This document shows, piece after piece, positions 57,057 through 64,000 of a DNA stretch of 64,000 nucleotides. Source of the DNA: Actinoplanes aureus (lineage in GTDB: Bacteria; Actinomycetota; Actinomycetes; Mycobacteriales; Micromonosporaceae); contig NZ_JADQTO010000005.1 in NCBI RefSeq assembly GCF_015704865.1, positions 106,681-170,680 of the forward strand. The letters run 5' to 3'. The notes beneath the pieces are model-generated. The model did no database searches, was not told the DNA's origin, and was given only the letters and a program-made list of their open reading frames with translations. The position numbers and the translations under genes are program-made. The first letter of the stretch is position 1; every line of letters begins with the position of its first letter.

Positions 57057-59255
57057 ATGCGACCTCCCCGATGGTTGCTGGTCGCCGTCACCGCCCTGAC
57101 CCTTCTCACCGGCATCTCCCTGGTGCCGCAGGTGATGGACCGGGCGTCGGCCGCCGCCAAGACCGTCTACATCCCCGCACGCTGGACCCAGACCGGTGAG
57201 GTGCCCTGGGCCGCCAACCGCACCCGCGAGTCGGACAACTTCATCCTGCTCTGGGGTGAGAAGTCCGGCACCGATCCGGCGTCCGCGCCGTCGCCCTACA
57301 CCTTCGACCCGAACAGCGTGATCAGCCAGCTGGAGAACCTCTACCGCTTCTACGTCAGCACCATGCAGTTCACCCCGGAGACCGGCCTGCTGGCCCAGCA
57401 CAAGATCATCGTGATCATCACGAACACCTGGAACCGCACCGAGCTGAACGCCTGGGCCACCGGCGGCTCGGTGGACGGCCGGGTGGGCGTGATCAACGTC
57501 GCGCCCGGCGCGGCCCTGCCCGGCTCGTGGGGGCTGGCGCACGAGCTCGCCCACGTCTTCCAGAACTACACGTTCCTCGGCCGCCCGGGCTTCGGGTTCA
57601 CCGACGCGTCGGCCGGCACCTTCTGGGAGACGAGTGCCGAGTTCATGGCCATGCAGGCGTTGCCGGCCACCGCGGCCGGTGACCTGACCCGGTGGCTGCG
57701 CTCGGAGAACCTGTACTACAGCTCCAGCCGGCACCACTACGGCAACTGGATGCTCGCGCAGTACATCAAGGACCGCGACGGCCTCGCCATGTTCAACCGG
57801 ATCTGGAACGAGGCCCGCAACACCGAGCACCCGCTGGAGACCTACCGGCGGATCGCCGGGATCAGCCAGGCCGAGCTCAACCGGCGGATCGGCGAGTACG
57901 CCACGAGAACGGTGACCTACGACTTCGGCAACCGGTCCACGCTGATGCCGTTCATCAACAACGTGTACGGGGGTGGCTTCCTCCGGGCGTACAACGGCGG
58001 CAACGTCGAAGCGGTCGACCAGAGCCTGAGCCACTACCGGATCAACGCCCGCGTGGCGCCCTCCGACTACGGCTTCAACAAGATCAAGCTGGTGCCGTCG
58101 GCCGACGGGGCCCTGGTCAAGGTGCGGCTCAAGGGGCACGCCGAGACCGGCGCCACCGGCTGGACGTTCGGGCTGGTCGCGGTGCGGGGCGGCACCCCGC
58201 GGTACTCGCCGCTGCACACCGGCACCGACGGGCAGATCGACTTCCAGCTCCAGGCCGGGGAGAGCGAGGTGTGGCTGGTCGTCACCGGTACGCCGGGGGC
58301 GGTGCCGCACTACGGGTTCCTCGACGGCTACCCCAAGGCGCGCCGGTTCCCGTACGAGTTCCGGCTCTCCGGCGCGACCCCGTCCGGCTTCGAACCCGGC
58401 CACGTCAAGCCGGCCGCGACCGGCGGCGGGCGCTGGCACGCCAACGGCGGTGGCTGGGTCGCCGGCAACGCCAGCGTCGCCGCCACCGCGTACGTCGGCC
58501 CGAAAGCCGCCGTCATGGCCGGTACGGTCACCGGCAACGCCCGCATCGAAGGCCTCGGCTGGGTCAACGGCGGCACCGTCGGCGGCAACGCCGTGGTCAA
58601 GGACAACGCCCTGATCCAGAGCGGCGCCAACCTGTCCGGCAACGTCGTGGTCGGCGGCGACGCCGAGATCGCCTTCGCCTGCGGCTCCGGTACCTACCTG
58701 CAGTTCAACCCGGACCGCCGCTGCGACGGTGCCGGCGGCGAGGCCGACATCAACCCGTCGTTCACCGCGTTCCCCAGCGCCGACCTGGCGATCAACGGGA
58801 CCACCACACCGCCGCCGGCCGGCAGCACCAACGTGGCGCGCACGGCGACCGCCTCGGCCTCCTACACCTCGCCGTGGGAGTCCGTCGCGGCCGTCAACGA
58901 CGGCCTTGAGCCGGCGTCGTCCAACGACACGGTCAACCCCCGCTGGGGTACCTGGCCCAACACCGGCGAGCAGTGGGCGGAACTGACCTGGCCCAGCGCG
59001 GTCACGCTGAACCGGGCGCAGGTCTACCTGTTCGACGACAACGGCGGGGTACGGCTGCCGGCGTCCTGGAAACTCCAGTACTGGACCGGCGGCGGGTACG
59101 CCGACGTGCCCGCCGCCGGTGGATACCCGCTCGCCGCGAACGCCTACAACACGGTTACCTTCTCGCAGGTCAGCACCACCCGGCTGCGCGTCGTACTGCA
59201 AGCCAGCGGCACCAGCTCGGTCGGCCTGCTCGAAGTGCGGGCGTTCACCCCGTAG
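57057..59255 (+). CDS. large secreted DUF6055 (Svx-like) protein with beta-helix and C-terminal CBM
   Basis: 732 aa from ATG 57057, preceded by GGAG at 9 nt. A signal peptide (about 1-33) leads to a DUF6055 domain resembling the Svx/AvrXca virulence-protein group. AHELAHVFQNY holds an HExxH zinc motif (His162-His166), with Glu in WETSAEFMAMQ nearby. Residues about 461-540 show the hexapeptide rhythm of a left-handed beta-helix (VAGNASVAATAYV, NGGTVGGNAVVKDNALIQSG). Residues 591-732 look like an F5/8 C-type CBM (NVARTATASASYTSPWESVA, LLEVRAFTP). It may be a cell-wall-directed metalloprotease, inferred. Confidence 0.85.
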   Translation: MRPPRWLLVAVTALTLLTGISLVPQVMDRASAAAKTVYIPARWTQTGEVPWAANRTRESDNFILLWGEKSGTDPASAPSPYTFDPNSVISQLENLYRFYVSTMQFTPETGLLAQHKIIVIITNTWNRTELNAWATGGSVDGRVGVINVAPGAALPGSWGLAHELAHVFQNYTFLGRPGFGFTDASAGTFWETSAEFMAMQALPATAAGDLTRWLRSENLYYSSSRHHYGNWMLAQYIKDRDGLAMFNRIWNEARNTEHPLETYRRIAGISQAELNRRIGEYATRTVTYDFGNRSTLMPFINNVYGGGFLRAYNGGNVEAVDQSLSHYRINARVAPSDYGFNKIKLVPSADGALVKVRLKGHAETGATGWTFGLVAVRGGTPRYSPLHTGTDGQIDFQLQAGESEVWLVVTGTPGAVPHYGFLDGYPKARRFPYEFRLSGATPSGFEPGHVKPAATGGGRWHANGGGWVAGNASVAATAYVGPKAAVMAGTVTGNARIEGLGWVNGGTVGGNAVVKDNALIQSGANLSGNVVVGGDAEIAFACGSGTYLQFNPDRRCDGAGGEADINPSFTAFPSADLAINGTTTPPPAGSTNVARTATASASYTSPWESVAAVNDGLEPASSNDTVNPRWGTWPNTGEQWAELTWPSAVTLNRAQVYLFDDNGGVRLPASWKLQYWTGGGYADVPAAGGYPLAANAYNTVTFSQVSTTRLRVVLQASGTSSVGLLEVRAFTP

Positions 59256-59307
59256 CGCCTGAACGCGGTCCGGACGTCGTCCTTACCGAACCCTTACATC
59301 GACGGAC

Positions 59308-59313
59308 TACGTT
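59308..59313 (+). promoter_or_regulatory. -10 box (TACGTT) of the DUF1800 operon
   Basis: TACGTT ends 8 nt before ATG 59322. Confidence 0.45.
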
Positions 59314-59321
59314 CCCCGTCC

Positions 59322-60596
59322 ATGACCGATCGCCGTCAGGTGGCGCACCTGCTTCGCCGGCTCACGTTCGGGCCGACCTCGGCCGAGGTGGACGCCGCGG
59401 TCCGGGCCGGCCCCGACGCGACCCTCGCGGCGCTGCTGCGCCCGGCCGGGCCGGTGGCCGGCCTGCCGTCGGCCGCCGACCCGGTCGCAGCCCTTGGCCC
59501 GGACGCCTCGCGCGAGGACCGGCAGCGGGCCCGGCGCGATCAACGTGACCAGGTCAACGCGGCGATCCGCTGGTGGCTGGGGCGGATGGCCGGGGGCGGG
59601 GCGGCGGAGAAGCTGGTCTTCTTCTGGCACGGGCACTGGGCGACGAGCGTCCGCAAGGTGCGCTCCGCCCCGCTGATGCTCGCCCAGCAGCAGACCTTCC
59701 GGCGGTACGGGACCGGCGACACCGGGCCGCTGGTCCGGGCGATGCTGCGCGACCCCGCGCTGATCCTCTGGCTGGACGGGCAGAAGAACACCCGCAAGGC
59801 GCCGAACGAGAACCTGGCCCGCGAGGTCATGGAACTGTTCACGCTCGGCGTCGGCGCGTACAGCGAGGACGACGTGAAAGCCGGCGCGCGGGTGCTCACC
59901 GGGTGGCAGGTCGACCGGGCCGCCGGCACCGCGGGCCTGGTCGCCCGGCGGCACGACGACCGGCCGGTCACGCTGCTCGGCCGCACCGGTACGTTCGACG
60001 CCGACTCGTACGCCGACCTGCTCGTGCGGCACGAGGCGCACCTGCCGTTCCTCGTACAGCGGCTGTGGGTGCGCTACGGCTCGGGTACGGCACCGCCCGC
60101 CGACGTGACGGCACGGGTGGTGACCGCCGGGCGGGACACGACGGCCCTGCTCGCGGCGGTGTGCCGGGATCCCGGGTTCGCCGGCACTCGCGGTGCCCTG
60201 GTGAAGCAGCCGGTCGAGTGGCTGATCGGGGCGGTGCGGCAGCTCGGCGTACCGATGACGGGTCTGTCCATCGAGGAACAGCAACAGCTGGTGAACGCCC
60301 TGCGCGCGCTCGGTCAGGTGCCCCTGCGGCCGCCGTCGGTCGGCGGCTGGCCGGTCGGCGCGGCCTGGCTGACCACGTCGTCCACGCTGGCCCGGCTGCG
60401 TGCCGGGCAGCGCCTGGCGGCGCTCGCGCCGGCCGCCGCCGACCGGCTGACCGGCGCCGACCGCCTGGAGGCGCTGGCGGATCTGCTTGTCGTCGACGGC
60501 TGGAGCGACCGTACGCGTGACGCGTTGCGCGAGGTGCGGCAGCCACGCCGGCTGCTCGCGCTCGGCCTGGCCAGCCCCGAGTACGCGGTTCACTGA
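59322..60596 (+). CDS. DUF1800 family protein
   Basis: 424 aa. DUF1800 hallmarks are AHLLRRLTFGPTSAEVDAAV, LVFFWHGHWATSVRKV, LILWLDGQKNTRKAPNENLA and REVMELFTLGVGAYSEDDVK, RVLTGW. The family is regularly paired with a DUF1501 protein, as here 13 nt downstream. Both are thought to be extracytoplasmic, but this member has no clear signal peptide. Enzymatic role unknown. Confidence 0.93.
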   Translation: MTDRRQVAHLLRRLTFGPTSAEVDAAVRAGPDATLAALLRPAGPVAGLPSAADPVAALGPDASREDRQRARRDQRDQVNAAIRWWLGRMAGGGAAEKLVFFWHGHWATSVRKVRSAPLMLAQQQTFRRYGTGDTGPLVRAMLRDPALILWLDGQKNTRKAPNENLAREVMELFTLGVGAYSEDDVKAGARVLTGWQVDRAAGTAGLVARRHDDRPVTLLGRTGTFDADSYADLLVRHEAHLPFLVQRLWVRYGSGTAPPADVTARVVTAGRDTTALLAAVCRDPGFAGTRGALVKQPVEWLIGAVRQLGVPMTGLSIEEQQQLVNALRALGQVPLRPPSVGGWPVGAAWLTTSSTLARLRAGQRLAALAPAAADRLTGADRLEALADLLVVDGWSDRTRDALREVRQPRRLLALGLASPEYAVH

Positions 60597-60609
60597 GGAG
60601 GCCATCGGC

Positions 60610-61836
60610 ATGGACACGATCACTCGACGGCGGTTCCTGATCGCCAGTGGTGTCGCCGGCGGCGCTGCCGCGTCGGCGTTCGGACTGAGGGAGATCCTGG
60701 CGACCGCCGGGGACCGTGATCCCGCGGCGCGAACCCTGGTCCTGGTCACCCTCTACGGCGGCAACGACGGGCTCGGCACGGTCATCCCGTACGCGGATCC
60801 GGCGTACGCCGCCGCCCGGCCGGACCTGAGCTACCCGCCGGAGGAGATCCTGACGCTGGACGACGGCGTCGGCCTGAATCCCGGGCTGGCCGGGTTGCAC
60901 CGCCTCTACGGCGCCGGGAAGCTGGCCGTGGTGCGCGGGGTCGGCTATCCCAAGCCGGACCGCAGCCACTTCCGGTCGATGGACATCTGGCAGACCGCCC
61001 AGCCGGACCGCCCCGGCACCACCGGCTGGCTGGGCCGCTGGCTCGACACCGCCGGCGGCGACCCACGCCTCGCCGTGTCGTTCGAGCCGGTCCTGCCGCC
61101 GCTGCTGGCCGGGGCCACGAGCGCCGGCGCCACCGTGCCCGGCGGAGTGCTGGCGCTGCCCGGCGGGCTGACCCCCGAGGGGCTGGGCCGGCTCGGCACG
61201 CCGGCCGCGGGCGAATCGCCCGCGGCGGCGCGGGCGGCGGCCTGCTTCGCTGATCTGATGCGGTTGCAGGACCTGATGAAGCAGATCGCCGAGGGTACGC
61301 CGGACGACGCCGAATCCGACGACGAGGACGCCCCGGCGACCGCGACCGGCGGGGCGGCGCCACCACTGGACCAGCAACTCGCCCTGGTCGCCCGGTGCGT
61401 CGAGGCGGGTGTGGCCACCCGGGTGTACTCGGTCTCGCAGGGCGGCTTCGACCTGCACGCGAACGGGAAGGACGCGCAGCAGGCGTTGCTGGCGAGGGTG
61501 GACAAGCCGCTCACCGCGTTCGCCGAACGGATGGCCGGCAAGGGTGTGGTCGTCGCGGTCTACTCGGAGTTCGGCCGGCGGGTCCGGGCCAACGCCTCCG
61601 ACGGCACCGACCACGGCACCGCCTCCGACGTGTTCCTGCTCGGCGACGGCGTACGCGGCGGCCTGCACGGCGAGCCGCCCAGCCTGACCGACCTCGACGA
61701 CGGCGACCTCAAGTACACCGTCGACTTCCGTGACGTGTACGCGACGCTGCTCGCCGACGTGCTCGGCAGCGACCCGCAACGCGTCCTGGACGGCTGGTCC
61801 GGCCGCCTGAGACAGGTCTACCGTGCTGATGCATGA
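60610..61836 (+). CDS. DUF1501 family protein with Tat signal
   Basis: 408 aa from ATG 60610. The N-terminus MDTITRRRFLIASGVAGGAA is a clear twin-arginine signal. The domain has LVLVTLYGGNDGLGTVIPY, RSHFRSMDIWQTA, VYSVSQGGFDLHANG and VYSEFGRRVRANASDGTDHG, an alkaline-phosphatase/sulfatase-like core. It likely forms a unit with the DUF1800 protein. The stop overlaps the AEC transporter ATG (ATGA). Confidence 0.93.
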   Translation: MDTITRRRFLIASGVAGGAAASAFGLREILATAGDRDPAARTLVLVTLYGGNDGLGTVIPYADPAYAAARPDLSYPPEEILTLDDGVGLNPGLAGLHRLYGAGKLAVVRGVGYPKPDRSHFRSMDIWQTAQPDRPGTTGWLGRWLDTAGGDPRLAVSFEPVLPPLLAGATSAGATVPGGVLALPGGLTPEGLGRLGTPAAGESPAAARAAACFADLMRLQDLMKQIAEGTPDDAESDDEDAPATATGGAAPPLDQQLALVARCVEAGVATRVYSVSQGGFDLHANGKDAQQALLARVDKPLTAFAERMAGKGVVVAVYSEFGRRVRANASDGTDHGTASDVFLLGDGVRGGLHGEPPSLTDLDDGDLKYTVDFRDVYATLLADVLGSDPQRVLDGWSGRLRQVYRADA

Positions 61837-62750
61837 TCTTGGCGCTGTCCGGGTTCGCGCTCATCGCGGCCATCGTGCTGGCCGGCTGGGCGCTGGGCCG
61901 CTGGGGCGGCCTCCCGGACGACGCCGAGTCGGCGCTGGGCGGCGTGGTCTTCGCCGTGCTGGCCCCCTGCCTGCTGTTCACCGGGGTGTCGGCCGCCGAC
62001 CTGACCGTGCTGTTCACCCGGTCGCTGCTGGTGTTCGCGGTCGCCTCGGGCCTGTGCTTCGGGTTGTTCGCGCTGCTGTTCCGGCGACGGGACGCGGGCA
62101 CCCGGGTCCTCGGTGCGCTCGCCGGGGGCTACACCAACGCCAACTACATCGGCCTGCCGATCGCGACGTATGTGCTGGGTGACCCCGCGCTCGTCGTACC
62201 GATCATCATGGTGCAGCTGCTGCTGATCACCCCGGCGGCGCTGACCCTGCTGGAGATCATCACGACCGGGCGGGCCTCCTGGCGGACGGTGGCGGCCGGA
62301 CCCGTACGCAATCCGCTGATCCTCGGCGTGCTGGCCGGCGCCGCGGTCTCGCTGACCGGCCTGCACGTGCCCGCGCTGCTCGCCGCCCCGATCACCGCGC
62401 TGGCCCAGGCCGCGGTGCCGGTCGTGCTGCTCGCCTTCGGGATCTCGCTGGCCCGGCGCTGGGTCCTGGAACCGGGCCCGGACCGCCGGCCGGCGGTGGT
62501 CGCGGTGGTGCTGAAGGTCGTGGTCATGCCGGCGCTGGCCTTTCTGCTGGCCGTTGCGGTAGGCCTGCCCCACGAGGCGAGGTACGCAGTGACGGTGCTG
62601 GCCGCTTTGCCGACCGCGCAGAACGTCTTCCTGTATGCCCAGCAGTTCCGCACCGGGGTGGTCCTGGTCCGCGACGCGGTGTTCCTGTCCACCCTGGCCT
62701 GCCTCCCGGCGATGCTGCTGATCTCGGTGGTGGCACGATGGTCGGCGTGA
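61833..62750 (+). CDS. AEC-family (auxin efflux carrier-like) transporter
   Basis: 305 aa with about ten TM helices (ILALSGFALIAAIVLAGWAL, SLLVFAVASGLCFGLFALLF, and others). Family features are GYTNANYIGLPIATYVLGD and the C-terminal LPTAQNVFLYAQQF. AEC members export or import organic acids and amino acids; the substrate is unknown. It is translationally coupled to the DUF1501 gene, and its end overlaps chorismate mutase. Confidence 0.92.
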   Translation: MILALSGFALIAAIVLAGWALGRWGGLPDDAESALGGVVFAVLAPCLLFTGVSAADLTVLFTRSLLVFAVASGLCFGLFALLFRRRDAGTRVLGALAGGYTNANYIGLPIATYVLGDPALVVPIIMVQLLLITPAALTLLEIITTGRASWRTVAAGPVRNPLILGVLAGAAVSLTGLHVPALLAAPITALAQAAVPVVLLAFGISLARRWVLEPGPDRRPAVVAVVLKVVVMPALAFLLAVAVGLPHEARYAVTVLAALPTAQNVFLYAQQFRTGVVLVRDAVFLSTLACLPAMLLISVVARWSA

Positions 62751-63049
62751 CTGACTCGGGACTCACGCTCGCCGACATCCGCCGCCAGATCGACGCGATC
62801 GATGCCGAGGTGGTCCGCCGGCTGGCGGATCGCGAGCAGTTGGTGCGTGCCGCCGCCGCGTTCAAGACCGACGAGCAGGCGGTGCGCGCGCCGGCCCGGG
62901 TCGAGGAGGTGATCGCCAAGGTGCGCGCCCTCGCGGAGCGGGAGGGTGGCTCGCCTGAGGTGATCGAGCGGGTCTACCGGGCGATGATCGGCGCGTTCAT
63001 CGAGCTGGAGCTCGGTGAGCACCGGGGGAGCCGGCCGTCGAGTTCGTGA
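62738..63049 (+). CDS. chorismate mutase, AroQ class
   Basis: 103 aa (start ATG 62738; GTG 62747, overlapping the AEC stop as GTGA, is equally plausible). The sequence LADIRRQIDAIDAEVVRRLA, REQLVRAAAAFKTDEQAV and RVEEVIAKVRALAEREGGSP is a monofunctional AroQ helical bundle. The enzyme turns chorismate into prephenate for Phe/Tyr synthesis; isochorismate-pyruvate lyase activity is a related alternative. It ends 2 nt from the convergent Lrp gene. Confidence 0.9.
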   Translation: MVGVTDSGLTLADIRRQIDAIDAEVVRRLADREQLVRAAAAFKTDEQAVRAPARVEEVIAKVRALAEREGGSPEVIERVYRAMIGAFIELELGEHRGSRPSSS

Positions 63050-63051
63050 GC

Positions 63052-63486
63052 TCACGTCCGGGGTGTTGACTCCTCGAACAGCAGCAGCGTGCGGGTGCTG
63101 TTCACGCCGGGCATGCCCTGGATCTCGTCGAGCACCAGGTGGCGCAGCTCGGTGTTGTCGGCGACCCGGACCAGCAGGATCACGTCGAAGTCGCCGCCGA
63201 CCAGTCCGATGTGCACCACGCCGGGCAGCGCGTGCAGCCGGCCCAGCACCTCGCGCCAGTTGGCCTGTTGCAGGTTGAGGGTCACGTAGGCGGCGGTGGT
63301 CAGCCCGGCGGCGACCGGGTCGACGTCGGCGTGGTAGCCGCGGATCACCCCGGTCTCCTGCAACCGGGCCACCCGGGAGTAGGCGTTGGCGCGGGAGATG
63401 TGCAGCTTCTCGGCGAGCGTACGCATGGACATCCGCCCATCGCGGGCGAGCTCGGTGAGGATCCGCCGGTCGGTCTCGTCGAGCAC
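63052..63486 (-). CDS. Lrp/AsnC-family regulator (BkdR-like)
   Basis: 144 aa. The HTH is LDETDRRILTELARDGRMSM, RTLAEKLHISRANAYSRVAR, and the RAM effector domain has YHADVDPVAAGLTTAAYVTL and VHIGLVGGDFDVILLVRV. It diverges from an E1 alpha dehydrogenase gene. BkdR regulators activate or repress bkd/pdh operons in response to branched-chain amino acids, so that operon is the likely target. Confidence 0.92.
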   Translation of the reverse strand: MLDETDRRILTELARDGRMSMRTLAEKLHISRANAYSRVARLQETGVIRGYHADVDPVAAGLTTAAYVTLNLQQANWREVLGRLHALPGVVHIGLVGGDFDVILLVRVADNTELRHLVLDEIQGMPGVNSTRTLLLFEESTPRT

Positions 63487-63625
63487 GTGGCCACCTGTCT
63501 CGCCGGTCGGGTGGGCAGGGCCCGGAAATTGGACGATCGGCTCCCGAAGCCGGCAGCCGGTGGAACATTATCTCGGCTTTGCCGGGGATATGGCGTTCAA
63601 TTGGCATGGAGAACAGAATCCGTGC

Positions 63626-63925
63626 ATGACACGTGACGCAGCTCACCTGCTGCCGTCCACGGTGCCGGTGACGCTCATCGACCCGGACGGCGACCCCGTT
63701 CCGCACGTCGGCCACGATCTGCCCGACCCTGAGGCTCTCGTGCGCGCGTTCGCCGCCCTGGTAGCGGCTCGACGATTCAACGACCAGGCGTACGCGCTGG
63801 TCCGGCAGGGCCGGCTGGCCGTCTACCCGTCCTCGCACGGCCAGGAGGCCTGCCAGGTCGCCGCGGCCCACGTGCTGGCCGACGGCGACTGGCTGTTCCC
63901 GACCTACCGGGACACCGCGGCCGTG
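63626..63925 (+). CDS. 2-oxo acid dehydrogenase E1 component alpha subunit (5' part, truncated by window/contig end)
   Basis: About 100 residues are readable from ATG 63626. They include PVTLIDPDGDPVPHVGHDLP, ALVAARRFNDQAYALVRQGR and LAVYPSSHGQEACQVAAAHV, LADGDWLFPTYRDTAA. This is the N-terminus of the thiamine-diphosphate-dependent E1 alpha of branched-chain or pyruvate dehydrogenase. After Val100 the sequence turns into a G run and is unreliable. The divergent BkdR-like gene supports a branched-chain 2-oxo acid dehydrogenase. Confidence 0.85.
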
Positions 63926-64000
63926 GGGGGGGGGGGGGGGGGGCCGGGGGGGGGGCCCCCCCACCGCCACCCGGGAGCGGGCCAAGCAAACGACCCCACC
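63925..64000. other. poly-G/poly-C low-quality tail
   Basis: 19 Gs, CC, 10 Gs and 7 Cs occur in a row exactly where conserved E1 alpha coding sequence should continue. This is most likely a sequencing or assembly artefact at a contig end. Confidence 0.8.

Noticed and set aside
56697..59201. 834-codon minus-strand frame opposite the DUF6055 gene
   Set aside because: The plus frame has a signal peptide, HExxH motif and CBM; the minus frame is Gly/Val/Arg-rich shadow.

Overview
The window is a single stretch of very GC-rich DNA with strong G/C third-position bias, many GTG starts, and heavy use of ATGA/GTGA stop-start overlaps. Gene content (GarA, FtsR-type MerR regulators, DUF881 and small-basic-protein genes, DUF1707, DUF3516 helicase, AAC(2')-I, secreted cellulose/hemicellulose enzymes) points to a filamentous actinomycete, most probably of the Micromonosporaceae (Actinoplanes-like). 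This assignment is an inference from protein content; no rRNA gene is present. I saw no tRNA or rRNA gene, CRISPR array, integrase or insertion sequence.

Layout. 1-8.5 kb: an edge-truncated STAS protein, zwf, a DHH phosphoesterase, a YcnI-like membrane protein, an S4 protein, a lipoprotein, an AAC(2')-I acetyltransferase, a BrnT-like toxin/antitoxin pair and an FKBP. 8.6-14 kb: a membrane-anchored AA10 LPMO, a three-gene DUF4331 unit whose last protein starts with a native hexahistidine, and an AraC regulator. 14-18.3 kb: glgC diverging from an actinobacterial glgA/glgM, which is coupled to a GHL10 glycosyl-hydrolase-like gene. 18.3-20 kb: an unusual two-gene membrane unit (histone-fold-like domain plus TM helices, and a multi-TM protein with a degenerate channel-pore-like segment). 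20-28 kb: ABC-F ATPase, F420/PPOX protein, PhzF, a MoxR/VWA pair and a second AraC regulator.

28.3-34.2 kb is a conserved actinobacterial block in the order of M. tuberculosis Rv1822-Rv1830: CDP-alcohol phosphatidyltransferase, DUF881, small basic protein, DUF881, gcvH, garA, MerR (FtsR type), bifunctional nuclease, MerR. 34-44 kb: short UvrA-like ATPase, alpha/beta hydrolase diverging from an ECF sigma factor, a decayed haloperoxidase-like pseudogene, asnB and a two-component system. 44-52 kb: secreted S1 protease, DUF3516 helicase, a DUF1707 protein, an ABM-truncated haemoglobin fusion, an MBL hydrolase and a CE15-CBM2 glucuronoyl esterase with a CebR-like operator. 52-54 kb: SpoIIE-type phosphatase plus STAS protein. 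54-57 kb: a van-type Rieske oxygenase/reductase operon with an IclR regulator. 57-64 kb: a large secreted DUF6055/beta-helix/CBM protein, a DUF1800-DUF1501-AEC-chorismate mutase operon, an Lrp regulator and the start of a branched-chain/pyruvate dehydrogenase E1 alpha gene. That last gene runs into a poly-G/poly-C tract that looks like a contig-end artefact.

Functionally the window mixes central carbon storage (zwf, glgC/glgA), cell-division and metabolic regulation (garA/ftsR block), extracellular biomass breakdown (LPMO, CE15-CBM2, protease, DUF6055 protein), aromatic O-demethylation (van genes) and partner-switching signalling (SpoIIE/STAS). Several genes show a TAnnnT box 6-8 nt before the start codon, the arrangement expected for leaderless mRNAs.
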